Assembly (NCBI GenBank): GCA_026125625.1
Contig: JAHCKU010000106.1
Span: 1 to 8,771, forward strand
Source of the DNA: Burkholderiales bacterium
GTDB lineage: Bacteria > Pseudomonadota > Gammaproteobacteria > Burkholderiales > SHXO01
Length of the DNA: 8,771 nucleotides
Reading direction: 5' to 3'
In this document: piece after piece, positions 1 through 6,587 of the stretch
How positions within the stretch are numbered: the stretch's first letter is position 1
Layout of the letters: each line of letters starts with the position of its first letter
Notes under the pieces: model-generated
What the model was told of the DNA's origin: nothing
Seen by the model: only the letters and a program-made list of their open reading frames with translations
Databases searched by the model: none
Position numbers and translations under genes: made by a program

Positions 1-344
1 TCGGGAGTCGAGCGCGTGACCGGGCGTCCTTCGAGGAAGGTCACGATGGTGGCCGGCTTGCCGTTGAGATGGCCCAGGTATTCGTTGCGCAGATTCGCGA
101 TCGGCTGGGGGCAGGGCAGGCCGTGCGCGGACAGGTGCGCCATCAGGTTCAGGTAGAACGGCAGTTCCCCCGGTTTCAGCTTCTCGAACAGGGTGAGCAC
201 GTAGCGGCCGTGCGAGGTCGTCACGAGGTAATTGGTGTTCTCGATGCCGGCAAGAATGCCGCGCAGATCGGTCAGCACGCCGATCGAATAGTCCTTGAGC
301 CAGGCAGCCAGCTGCTCCGGCGTCACCGTGGTGAAAACCGACAT
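1..344 (-). CDS. thrB: Homoserine kinase ThrB, N-terminal part (cut by window edge)
   Basis: Only the first 114 codons lie in the window; the gene runs off the left edge. The product should phosphorylate L-homoserine with ATP to O-phosphohomoserine, the step before threonine synthase, in the cytoplasm. The translated start (MSVFTTVTPEQLAAWLKDY) is followed by GIENTNYLVTT at about residues 33-43, YVLTLFEKL at about 48-56 and LPFYLNLMAHL just after. These are hallmarks of the proteobacterial ThrB type, which has an aminoglycoside-phosphotransferase fold rather than the GHMP-kinase fold of E. coli ThrB. The catalytic residues lie outside the window. The ATG at 344 begins two bases after the stop of the upstream LOG-family gene, and no Shine-Dalgarno sequence is visible, so translational coupling is likely (inference). 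The family call is confident; full length cannot be checked. Confidence 0.9.
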   Translation of the reverse strand, partial: MSVFTTVTPEQLAAWLKDYSIGVLTDLRGILAGIENTNYLVTTSHGRYVLTLFEKLKPGELPFYLNLMAHLSAHGLPCPQPIANLRNEYLGHLNGKPATIVTFLEGRPVTRSTP

Positions 345-346
345 CG

Positions 347-1096
347 CTACAGATTCAGATGCGCCTCGCGCTCCCGCGCCGACGGTTCGAAGCCGCGCTT
401 CTCGTAATGACCGAAGATGGCATTGACCACTTCCTCCGGCCTATCGACGACCTGGATGAGGTCGATGTCGGCCGGATCGATCATCTTCTCCGCCACCAGC
501 GTGCCGCGTATCCAATCCATCAGGCCCGACCAGTACGCGCTGCGCACCAGGATGATCGGCATGCGCCGGATCATACGCGTTTGCACCAGCGTGAGCGCTT
601 CCATGAGTTCGTCCAGTGTACCGTAGCCACCCGGCATGACCACGTAGGCCGAAGCGAATTTGACGAACATGACCTTGCGCGCGAAAAAGTGGCGAAAGGT
701 CTGGCTCACGTCCTGATAGGCGTTGGTCTGCTGCTCGTGCGGCAGCTGAATGTTGAGCCCGACCGAAAGCGAACGTCCGTGGTAGGCACCCTTGTTCGCA
801 GCCTCCATCAGGCCGGGGCCGCCGCCGGAGATGACGGTGAAACCGGCATCGGACAATTGCCGGGCGATCTCCTCGGTCAGCTGATAGTAAGGATGATCGG
901 GCGAGGTGCGCGCGCTGCCGAATATGCTCACCGCCGGGCGGATGCCATTGAGGCGCTCGGTCGCTTCGGCGAATTCTGCGATAATCGCGAACACGCGCCA
1001 CGCCTCTCTGCCGGCCCAGGGTTTCTCGATCAGCTCGGGCGCCAACAGTGGCGGAATCTTTTCTGCAGGGTTCATAGTCGCTGATGTCTCGTTCAT
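347..1096 (-). CDS. LOG-family (TIGR00730) Rossmann-fold protein, putative nucleotide 5'-monophosphate phosphoribohydrolase
   Basis: The 249-residue product carries both LOG-family signatures: SGGGPGLMEAANKG at about residues 90-103 and PGGYGTLDE at 155-163, whose Thr and Glu belong to the nucleotide-binding and catalytic site. FARKVMF, with the conserved Arg, lies about 15 residues before the second motif. Characterised members split the N-glycosidic bond of (cytokinin) nucleoside 5'-monophosphates, releasing base and ribose 5-phosphate. For bacterial members of this longer, lysine-decarboxylase-like type the natural substrate is usually unknown. I chose the ATG at 1096 (MNETSATMNPAEK); an ATG at 1075 is also possible. 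The frame stays open to 1168, but the extra 24 residues look unconserved and Arg/Ala-rich. No convincing ribosome site precedes any of these starts. It is divergent from polA and lies two bases upstream of thrB, so it probably leads a two-gene operon. Confidence 0.88.
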   Translation of the reverse strand: MNETSATMNPAEKIPPLLAPELIEKPWAGREAWRVFAIIAEFAEATERLNGIRPAVSIFGSARTSPDHPYYQLTEEIARQLSDAGFTVISGGGPGLMEAANKGAYHGRSLSVGLNIQLPHEQQTNAYQDVSQTFRHFFARKVMFVKFASAYVVMPGGYGTLDELMEALTLVQTRMIRRMPIILVRSAYWSGLMDWIRGTLVAEKMIDPADIDLIQVVDRPEEVVNAIFGHYEKRGFEPSAREREAHLNL

Positions 1097-1199
1097 CGCG
1101 GCCTGCCGAGCAGCGCCTGCTGCGAGAGGCGCTCTGCATTCGCCGGACCGGTCAGACCTCTCGAGCATATATCACGCCCACGCGCTTCACCATTCTCCG
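1097..1199. promoter_or_regulatory. Divergent intergenic region between the LOG-family gene and polA
   Basis: These 103 bp must carry the promoters for both the leftward LOG-thrB pair and rightward polA, unless promoters lie inside the genes. The one AT-rich patch is GCATATATC at 1165-1173, which could serve as a -10 element on either strand (TATATC rightward, TATGCT or TATATG leftward). I see no good -35 element at proper spacing on either strand, so no promoter is assigned. No hairpin or clear operator was seen. Confidence 0.3.
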
Positions 1200-3896
1200 A
1201 TGAAGACTCTTGTGTTGGTAGACGCCTCGTCCTACCTGTATCGAGCCTTTCATGCGCTGCCCGATCTGCGTAACAAGGCAGGCGAGCCGACCGGTGCGAT
1301 CTACGGCGTGCTGAACATGCTGAGACGCCTGCACAAGGACGTGGCCGCCGATTATAGCGCGTGCATATTCGACGCCAAGGGCAGGACCTTCCGCGACGAC
1401 ATCTACGACCGCTACAAGGCCAACCGGCCGCCGATGCCCGACGATCTCGGCGCGCAGGTCGCACCGCTGCACGAATGCATCCAGGCCATGGGCTGGCCGC
1501 TGCTCGAAGTGCCCGGCGTCGAAGCCGACGACGTCATCGGCACGCTGGCGGCCCGCGCCTGCGCAGCCGGCGCACGCACCATCATTTCCTCGAGCGACAA
1601 GGATCTCACCCAGCTGGTCAACGGCACGGTCACCATGGTCAACACCATGTCCGGAGAGACCTTCGACGAGGCAGCGGTATTCGCCAAGTTCGGCGTTCGC
1701 CCGGATCAGATCGTGGACTATCTGACCTTGATCGGGGACAGTGTGGACAACGTTCCCGGCGTGGACAAGGTCGGCCCGAAGACGGCGGCGAAGTGGCTGC
1801 AGCAGTTCGACAGTCTGGACAACCTGCTGCGCCATGCGGACGAGATCGGCGGCGCAGCGGGCGAGAATCTGCGCAAGGCGGTGCCATGGCTGCCGACCGC
1901 GCGCGCGCTGCTCACGGTCAAATGCGACGTCGAGCTGCCGGTGCAGTTCGAGCAGCTCGTCCACACGCAACCCGATCGCAGCGCGTTGTCGGCGCTGTAT
2001 CAGCGCCTCGAGTTCAAGACCTGGCTGCGGGAGCTGAACGCCGTATCGACCGAGGCGGAGCCCTCTGCATCCGTGGCCGCGCCGGCCCGCACGCGCCACT
2101 ACGAGACCATCCTGAGCACGGCCCAGCTCGACGCCTGGCTGGAGAAGATCGCGCGCGCGGAACTGGTATGCGTGGATACCGAGACCACCAGTCTCGACCC
2201 GCACGCCGCACGCCTGGTCGGCATCTCTTTCTCGCTGGAGCCCGATCATGCCGCCTACGTGCCGCTCACGCACGCCTACCCGGGCGCGGCGGCGCAGCTG
2301 CCTTTTCAAGCCACCCTCGAGCGGCTGCGTCCATGGCTCGAGGATGCATCGCGGTTCAAGGTCGGACAGAACGCGAAGTACGACACGCACGTCTTCGCCA
2401 ACCACGGCATCCGCCTGCGCGGCGTGGTGCACGATACCTGTGTGCAGTCCTATGTGCTCGAGAGCCACAAGCCGCACGACATGGACAGTCTCGCGCAGCG
2501 CCATCTGGGCATCAAGACCATCACCTACGAGGAGGTCGCCGGCAAGGGCGCGACGCGTATCGGTTTCGATCAGGTCTCGATCGAGCGCGCCACCGAGTAC
2601 TCGGCCGAAGACGCCGACGTCACCCTGCAGCTCCACCAAGCGCTGTATCCCCGCATCCTGGCCGAGCCATCGCTGCACTTCGTCTACGAGCAGATCGAGG
2701 TACCGGTGATGGAGGTGTTGTACGAGATGGAGCAGGCGGGAGTGCTCATCGACAGCGATCTGCTCGGTCGTCACAGCCAGGAACTGGGCCGACGCCTGCT
2801 GGGCATCGAGCAACAGGCCAAGGACGTGGCCGGCCAGCCGTTCAATCTGAACTCGCCCAAGCAGATCCAGGAGATCCTGTTCGAGCGCCACCAGCTGCCG
2901 GTGCTGAAGAAGACCCCCAGCGGCCAGCCCTCGACCGACGAGGACGTGCTGGAGCAGCTGGCGCTGGACTATCCGCTGGCACGCCTGATCCTCGACTACC
3001 GTGCGCTGTCGAAGCTCAAGTCGACCTACAGCGACAAGCTGCCGCGCATGGTCGATCGGCGTACCGGCCGCGTACACACCACGTTCAATCAGACCACGGC
3101 GGTGACCGGACGGCTTTCCAGCAACGATCCCAACCTGCAGAACATTCCGATCCGCAACGCCGAAGGGCGCCGTATCCGCGAGGCCTTCGTGGCGGCACCC
3201 GGACACCAGCTGGTGTCGGCCGATTATTCCCAGGTCGAGCTGCGCATCATGGCGCACCTGTCGCACGATGCGACATTGCTGGCCGCTTTCCGCTCCGGAG
3301 AAGACGTGCACCGGCGCACCGCCGCCGAAATTTTCGGTACTCCGGGCGAGGAGGTCACCAGCGAGCAGCGCCGCTACGCCAAGACCATCAACTTCGGCCT
3401 GATCTACGGCATGTCCGCGTTCGGCCTCGCGTCTCAGCTGGGCATCGAGCGCGCTGCGGCACAGCAGTACATGGAGCGCTATTTCGCCCGCTATCCGGGC
3501 GTGAAGGCATACATGGACGCCACGCGGCAGTCGGCGCGCGAGCGCGGCTACGTCGAAACGGTCTTCGGGCGGCGTCTGTACATGCCCGACATCAACGCTT
3601 CCAACAACCAGCGACGCATGGGTGCCGAGCGCGCGGCGATCAACGCACCGATGCAGGGCACGGCTGCCGACCTGATCAAGCTCGCCATGCTCGCCGTGCA
3701 GCGCTGGCTGCGCGCAGAAGGCCTGGCCGCGCGTCTGATCCTGCAGGTGCACGACGAGCTGGTGCTGGAAGTACCGGACGCCGAGCTGGAGGTGGTGCGC
3801 GAGCGGCTGCCGGCCCTCATGTCGGGAGTGGCCACGCTGGATGTCCCCCTCGTGGTGGACACCGGTGTAGGTCCCAACTGGGACCGCGCCCACTGA
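1200..3896 (+). CDS. polA: DNA polymerase I (5'-3' exonuclease, proofreading exonuclease and polymerase)
   Basis: The 898-residue product is complete, slightly shorter than E. coli Pol I (928). It fills gaps and removes RNA primers during lagging-strand synthesis and repair. The 5'-3' exonuclease domain occupies about residues 1-290, with acidic metal ligands in EADD (108-111) and SDKD (Asp133, Asp135). The proofreading domain keeps all three Exo motifs: DTET (Asp326, Glu328), KVGQNAKYD, and YSAEDADVTLQLH. The polymerase domain has motif A (SADYSQVELR, Asp675), motif B (RRYAKTINFGLIYG, Lys728, Tyr736) and motif C (QVHDELVLEV, Asp852, Glu853). These match E. coli positions with a constant offset of 30, so all three activities should be intact. 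The start is set by the canonical MKTLVLVDASSYLYRAFHAL N-terminus; the upstream open frame antisense to the LOG gene is not coding. No Shine-Dalgarno sequence is visible before this ATG. The gene ends 34 bp from the end of convergent msbA. Confidence 0.98.
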   Translation: MKTLVLVDASSYLYRAFHALPDLRNKAGEPTGAIYGVLNMLRRLHKDVAADYSACIFDAKGRTFRDDIYDRYKANRPPMPDDLGAQVAPLHECIQAMGWPLLEVPGVEADDVIGTLAARACAAGARTIISSSDKDLTQLVNGTVTMVNTMSGETFDEAAVFAKFGVRPDQIVDYLTLIGDSVDNVPGVDKVGPKTAAKWLQQFDSLDNLLRHADEIGGAAGENLRKAVPWLPTARALLTVKCDVELPVQFEQLVHTQPDRSALSALYQRLEFKTWLRELNAVSTEAEPSASVAAPARTRHYETILSTAQLDAWLEKIARAELVCVDTETTSLDPHAARLVGISFSLEPDHAAYVPLTHAYPGAAAQLPFQATLERLRPWLEDASRFKVGQNAKYDTHVFANHGIRLRGVVHDTCVQSYVLESHKPHDMDSLAQRHLGIKTITYEEVAGKGATRIGFDQVSIERATEYSAEDADVTLQLHQALYPRILAEPSLHFVYEQIEVPVMEVLYEMEQAGVLIDSDLLGRHSQELGRRLLGIEQQAKDVAGQPFNLNSPKQIQEILFERHQLPVLKKTPSGQPSTDEDVLEQLALDYPLARLILDYRALSKLKSTYSDKLPRMVDRRTGRVHTTFNQTTAVTGRLSSNDPNLQNIPIRNAEGRRIREAFVAAPGHQLVSADYSQVELRIMAHLSHDATLLAAFRSGEDVHRRTAAEIFGTPGEEVTSEQRRYAKTINFGLIYGMSAFGLASQLGIERAAAQQYMERYFARYPGVKAYMDATRQSARERGYVETVFGRRLYMPDINASNNQRRMGAERAAINAPMQGTAADLIKLAMLAVQRWLRAEGLAARLILQVHDELVLEVPDAELEVVRERLPALMSGVATLDVPLVVDTGVGPNWDRAH

Positions 3897-3900
3897 CGGT

Positions 3901-3911
3901 CTGTTGAAAAC
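3901..3911. repeat. CTGTTGAAAAC element at polA/msbA junction (copy 1)
   Basis: This 11-bp sequence lies in the 34-bp gap between the convergent polA and msbA stop codons. An identical copy in the same orientation lies at 8162-8172, in the other convergent gap of the window. On the msbA-sense strand it reads GTTTTCAACAG about 20 bases after the msbA stop. Its function is unknown. No Rho-independent terminator is evident here: the GACCG/CGGTC pairing (3882-3886 with 3897-3901) has a ten-base loop and no T-tract. Confidence 0.5.
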
Positions 3912-3930
3912 TACTGCGCGGAGCTGACGC

Positions 3931-5670
3931 TCAGGCCGGCTGCGCGCTGAATTGCAATCGGTGCAGACGCGCATACATGCCGTCACGCGCGATCAGTTCG
4001 GCGTGCCTGCCCGTCTCCACGATCTCGCCGCGCTCGAGCACGACGATACGGTCGGCATGTTCGATGGTCGACAGCCGGTGCGCGATGACGAGCGTGGTGC
4101 GTCCCTGCATCAGCGCATCCAGGCCGGCCTGGACATGCCGTTCGGATTCGGAGTCCAGCGCGGAAGTGGCTTCGTCGAGGATCAGGATCGGTGCATTCTT
4201 CAGCAGCGTGCGCGCGATGGCCAGGCGCTGGCGCTGCCCGCCCGACAGCTTCACCCCGTTCTCGCCGACCAGCGTATTCATCCCTTCCGGCAGCGCCTGT
4301 ATGAATTCCCAGGCATGCGCTGCGCGGGCAGCGGACACGATCTCGGCTTCGCTGGCTGCGGCCTTGGCGCCGTAGGCAATGTTGGCCGCGATCGTATCGT
4401 TGAACAGCACGACATCCTGACTCACCAGGCCGATGTTGGCGCGCAGACTGGACAGACGAACGTCTTCGACGTCATGACCGTCGATCTGAATGCTGCCGGA
4501 GGTGAGATGGTGGAAGCGCGGGATCAGGTTGGCGAGCGTGGTCTTGCCGCTGCCGGAGGCGCCGACCAGGGCCACGGTTTCGCCGGGCCGGACGTGCAGT
4601 GAGACCGCCTGCAGCGCTGCGCGCTCGCTGCCGGGATAGCGGAACGACACCCGATCCAGGCGCAGCTCTCCGCGTGCACGGCCCAGGTCGACCGTTCCAC
4701 GATCTTCTTCGGGCTGGGCGTCGATCAAGCCAAACACGCTCTCCGCCGCCGACAGGCCGCGCTGGATCTGCTCGGTCACCCCGGTCAGGCGCTTGAGCGG
4801 CGCGAGCACCAGCAGCATGGCGGCAATGAACGACACGAATCCGCCGACGGTCGTGCGATCCGCCTGCACGTCCAGGGTGACACGGTAGATGACCACGGCC
4901 ACGGCAATGGACGCGAACACCTGGACCAGCGGCACATTGGCTGCGGCGGCCGCCTGCTCTTTCATGAGGAACTGGCGCACACGATTGATGGCACGCTGGA
5001 AGCGGCTTTGTTCGTATCCCTGACCGCCGAAGATCTTCACCACTTTCTGGCCCTCGATGCTCTCCTGCAGCACCTGGGTGACATCGCCCACCGCGTGCTG
5101 GGTCTCGCGCGTGAGGCGGCGCAGCCGGCGATTGAACAGGCGCACGATCAGGGCAATGGGCGGAATGGTGATGAAGGTGATCAGGGTGAGCCGCCAGTTC
5201 AGCCACAGCAGGTAGGTCAGCAATCCGATCACCGTGATCGAATCGCGCACCAGGATGGTGACCACGTGCGTAACCGCGCTGGAAACCTGGTTGACGTCGA
5301 AGGTGAACTTGGATATCAGCTTGCCGCTCATGATTTCGGCGTAGAAATTCTGCGGCAGCGCCAGCATCTTCGCGAACATGTCACGGCGCAGGTCCTGCAC
5401 CACGCGCTGACCGACGTAAGCACTCGCGTACGATCCCATGAACATGCCCAGGCCGCGCACCAGGAACAGTGCGACCATCATGAACGGCACCCAGCGCATG
5501 AACTGTGGATCGCGATCCACGAACGTGCCGTCGAGAAAGGGCTTGGCTGCGGCCGGCAGGGCGACCTCGGTGGCAGCCGAAATTACCATGCCCAGGATCG
5601 ACACCGCGAAGATGCTGCGATACGGAACGACGTAGCGCAGCAGGCGAAAGTAGAGCTGGCTGCCGCTCAT
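3931..5670 (-). CDS. msbA: Lipid A export ATP-binding/permease protein MsbA
   Basis: This is an inner-membrane ABC half-transporter that acts as a homodimer and flips lipid A-core to the periplasmic leaflet with ATP. The 579 residues compare with 582 in E. coli MsbA. The first ~310 residues form a six-helix exporter domain, with hydrophobic stretches near the N-terminus (IFAVSILGMVISA), then around FMMVALFLVRGLGMFMG and further on. The nucleotide-binding domain has Walker A GASGSGKTT (Lys376), a VSQDVVLFNDTIAANIAYG Q-loop region, signature LSGGQRQR (about 475-482), Walker B ILILDEATSALD (Asp499, Glu500) and an H-loop in VIAHRLSTIEHAD. Motif positions are about six residues below those of E. 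coli MsbA, and FNDT..ANIAY and IGENGV.LSGGQRQR are MsbA-like. The start is uncertain: ATG at 5670 or in-frame GTG at 5685 (five residues longer), neither with a ribosome site. It is convergent with polA. Confidence 0.94.
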   Translation of the reverse strand: MSGSQLYFRLLRYVVPYRSIFAVSILGMVISAATEVALPAAAKPFLDGTFVDRDPQFMRWVPFMMVALFLVRGLGMFMGSYASAYVGQRVVQDLRRDMFAKMLALPQNFYAEIMSGKLISKFTFDVNQVSSAVTHVVTILVRDSITVIGLLTYLLWLNWRLTLITFITIPPIALIVRLFNRRLRRLTRETQHAVGDVTQVLQESIEGQKVVKIFGGQGYEQSRFQRAINRVRQFLMKEQAAAAANVPLVQVFASIAVAVVIYRVTLDVQADRTTVGGFVSFIAAMLLVLAPLKRLTGVTEQIQRGLSAAESVFGLIDAQPEEDRGTVDLGRARGELRLDRVSFRYPGSERAALQAVSLHVRPGETVALVGASGSGKTTLANLIPRFHHLTSGSIQIDGHDVEDVRLSSLRANIGLVSQDVVLFNDTIAANIAYGAKAAASEAEIVSAARAAHAWEFIQALPEGMNTLVGENGVKLSGGQRQRLAIARTLLKNAPILILDEATSALDSESERHVQAGLDALMQGRTTLVIAHRLSTIEHADRIVVLERGEIVETGRHAELIARDGMYARLHRLQFSAQPA

Positions 5671-5772
5671 GACGCTGCGTCGCACCGCGCAAAGGCAACG
5701 GTTCGGAGAATGGACCGGATGCAGAGGTCGTTGCAGATCACGGGGGCGATGGCGCTCGGACGGGCAGAGCGC

Positions 5773-5778
5773 AGTTTA
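5773..5778 (-). promoter_or_regulatory. Possible -10 element of the msbA promoter
   Basis: On the minus strand GCGGTAAACTGCGC contains TAAACT, a 4/6 match to TATAAT, in an otherwise very GC-rich stretch about 100 bp before the msbA start. No good -35 hexamer is found 16-18 bp upstream. This is a weak candidate. Confidence 0.25.
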
Positions 5779-5897
5779 CCGCGCCATCGACGCACGGACC
5801 TGCCATCCATCACTCCATCATGGAGCTCATTCGCGGCCACCCCGAAAGACGTGCCGGGCTCGACCCGATCCAGCCGGGACTGCTCGGATGCCGGATA

Positions 5898-5937
5898 TCC
5901 CCTGAGCAGGGTCCGATTTCCCTGAGGCACGGGACGA
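5898..5937. repeat. Two imperfect 20-bp direct repeats, possible operator
   Basis: TCCCCTGAG at 5898-5906 and TTCCCTGAG at 5918-5926 are spaced exactly 20 bp apart, and each is followed by a related G-rich tail (CAGGGTCCGA and GCACGGGACGA). The first copy also forms the inverted repeat CCCTG-AG-CAGGG. The 20-bp phasing, about two helical turns, would suit two regulator dimers on one DNA face upstream of either divergent gene. This is inference; no known operator is matched. Confidence 0.3.
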
Positions 5938-6016
5938 TGGTCAGGTACCGGGGGCCGCACAGGATCCGGCCGACTGCGACATCCTCGAAATCACTTGCAC
6001 CGGCCCGGCTTGGCAG

Positions 6017-6046
6017 TTGACGCAACGAGAAGACGATTACTATAGT
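6017..6046 (+). promoter_or_regulatory. Sigma70-type promoter for the zapB-like/zapA genes, probably leaderless
   Basis: The -35 is TTGACG (6017-6022, 5/6 consensus), followed by an 18-bp spacer and the -10 TATAGT (6041-6046, 5/6 consensus). The -10 ends six bases before the ATG at 6053, so the expected start of transcription falls on or next to the A of that ATG. No ribosome-binding site could fit in the message. Confidence 0.75.
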
Positions 6047-6052
6047 GTCGCG

Positions 6053-6253
6053 ATGGAAGCGGAACTGGATTCACTCGACACCAAGATCGCTCAGTTGGTG
6101 CAGCTATGCCATCGCCTACGCAAGGACAACACGGATCTGCAGCAGGAGCTGGCGGCAGCAAAAAGCCAGAACAGGGAGCTGTCGGACAAGATCGAAGCCG
6201 CACGGGCACGTCTGGAGGCGCTGCTGAGCAGGATACCGGAAGACGCCAAGTGA
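6053..6253 (+). CDS. ZapB-like coiled-coil protein (TIGR02449 type)
   Basis: This small protein of 66 residues has almost no hydrophobic core except heptad leucines and isoleucines: LDTKIAQLVQLCHRL, LQQELAAAKSQ and LEALLSRI. The rest is Glu/Lys/Arg/Gln, so it should be one continuous coiled coil. Its length and position directly before zapA match the small TIGR02449 family, thought to be related to the division factor ZapB. A role at the FtsZ ring together with ZapA is therefore likely but inferred. The ATG at 6053 gives the family's usual length. A TTG at 6017 in the same frame would add 12 residues, but that TTG is the first half of the promoter -35, so it should not be in the transcript. 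The stop overlaps the zapA GTG (GTGA), which suggests translational coupling. Confidence 0.82.
   Translation: MEAELDSLDTKIAQLVQLCHRLRKDNTDLQQELAAAKSQNRELSDKIEAARARLEALLSRIPEDAK
6238..6242 (+). promoter_or_regulatory. Ribosome binding site of zapA
   Basis: GGAAG lies seven bases before the GTG at 6250, inside the last codons of the zapB-like gene. It is one of the few good Shine-Dalgarno matches in this window and decides in favour of GTG 6250 as the zapA start. Confidence 0.65.
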
Positions 6254-6558
6254 GCGATGCGGGCGTAATCGAGGTGAGCATCCTCGAGCGCAGCTTCCAC
6301 ATTGCCTGCCGTGCGGAAGACGAGGCAGGCGTGCGCCAGGCGGTCGAATACCTGGACCGGAAGATGCGCGAGTTGCGCGATGGCGGCAAGGTGATCGGCT
6401 ACGACCGCATCGCGATCACGGTGGCGCTGAACATCACCCACGAACTGCTCACGTTGCGCCTGGGCAACGGTTTTGACATGGGGTCGTTTAAGCGTAGAAT
6501 GCAGAGCATGTCGGCCAGAATCGATCAGACTCTGGCTGCGCAGGACGAACTGTTCTGA
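6250..6558 (+). CDS. zapA: Cell division protein ZapA
   Basis: The 102-residue product (E. coli ZapA is 109) binds FtsZ and promotes protofilament bundling at the division ring, as a dimer or tetramer through its C-terminal coiled coil. The N-terminal globular part shows the family pattern IEVSILERSFHIAC, then AVEYLDRKMRELRDGGKVIG (about 37-56) and IAITVALNITHEL, which leads into the helical tail. I chose the GTG at 6250 because it has a GGAAG site, gives MSDAGVIEVSILERSF as expected for the family, and overlaps the upstream stop by four bases. The frame is open further upstream (to 6106) but only inside the zapB-like gene. The codons at 6469-6501 include GGT, TTT, GGG, TTT and AGA, rare choices for this GC-rich genome, and overlie a strong promoter for the 6S RNA that follows. 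Confidence 0.93.
   Translation: MSDAGVIEVSILERSFHIACRAEDEAGVRQAVEYLDRKMRELRDGGKVIGYDRIAITVALNITHELLTLRLGNGFDMGSFKRRMQSMSARIDQTLAAQDELF
6473..6500 (+). promoter_or_regulatory. Near-consensus sigma70 promoter inside zapA, probably for 6S RNA
   Basis: A perfect -35 TTGACA (6473-6478), a 16-bp spacer and the -10 TAGAAT (6495-6500, 5/6) lie in the last third of zapA. Transcription should begin near 6507, about 80 bases before the mature 6S RNA 5' end, giving a precursor that would need 5' trimming. E. coli ssrS is also made partly from a distal promoter and processed. No good -10 lies immediately before the mature 5' end. Confidence 0.7.
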
Positions 6559-6587
6559 ACGTTCACACCTGCTGTTCCGGTTGAAGT

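Larger units (their letters stand above)
5671..6052. other. 382-bp divergent intergenic region between msbA and the zapB-like gene
   Basis: I find no convincing gene here. Open frames exist on both strands (for example 5667-5960 leftward and 5820-6020 rightward), but their proteins are Arg/Pro-rich with no recognisable motif. Contents seen directly: a weak leftward -10-like TAAACT on the minus strand at 5773-5778, a possible msbA promoter without a clear -35; a perfect palindrome CTCCATCATGGAG at 5813-5825; an inverted repeat CCCTG-AG-CAGGG at 5900-5911; two CCCTGAG copies 20 bp apart at 5900 and 5920; and the strong rightward promoter at 6017-6046. Confidence 0.6.

Noticed and set aside
906..1199. 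A 98-residue N-terminal extension of polA
   Set aside because: It runs antisense through the start of the LOG-family gene, and the canonical Pol I N-terminus begins at 1200.
3882..3901. GACCG/CGGTC pairing across the polA stop as a terminator
   Set aside because: It has a ten-base loop, a short stem and no T-tract.
1152..3986. A 944-codon open frame antisense to the whole of polA
   Set aside because: It mirrors polA codon positions in a GC-rich gene, where stop codons on the opposite strand are rare. Its protein is Arg/His/Leu/Val-rich with no recognisable domain, whereas polA has every catalytic motif.
5667..5960. A possible small leftward gene upstream of msbA, and a rightward one at 5820-6020
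   Set aside because: Both lack a ribosome site, conserved motif or sensible composition, and they overlap each other and the promoter elements.
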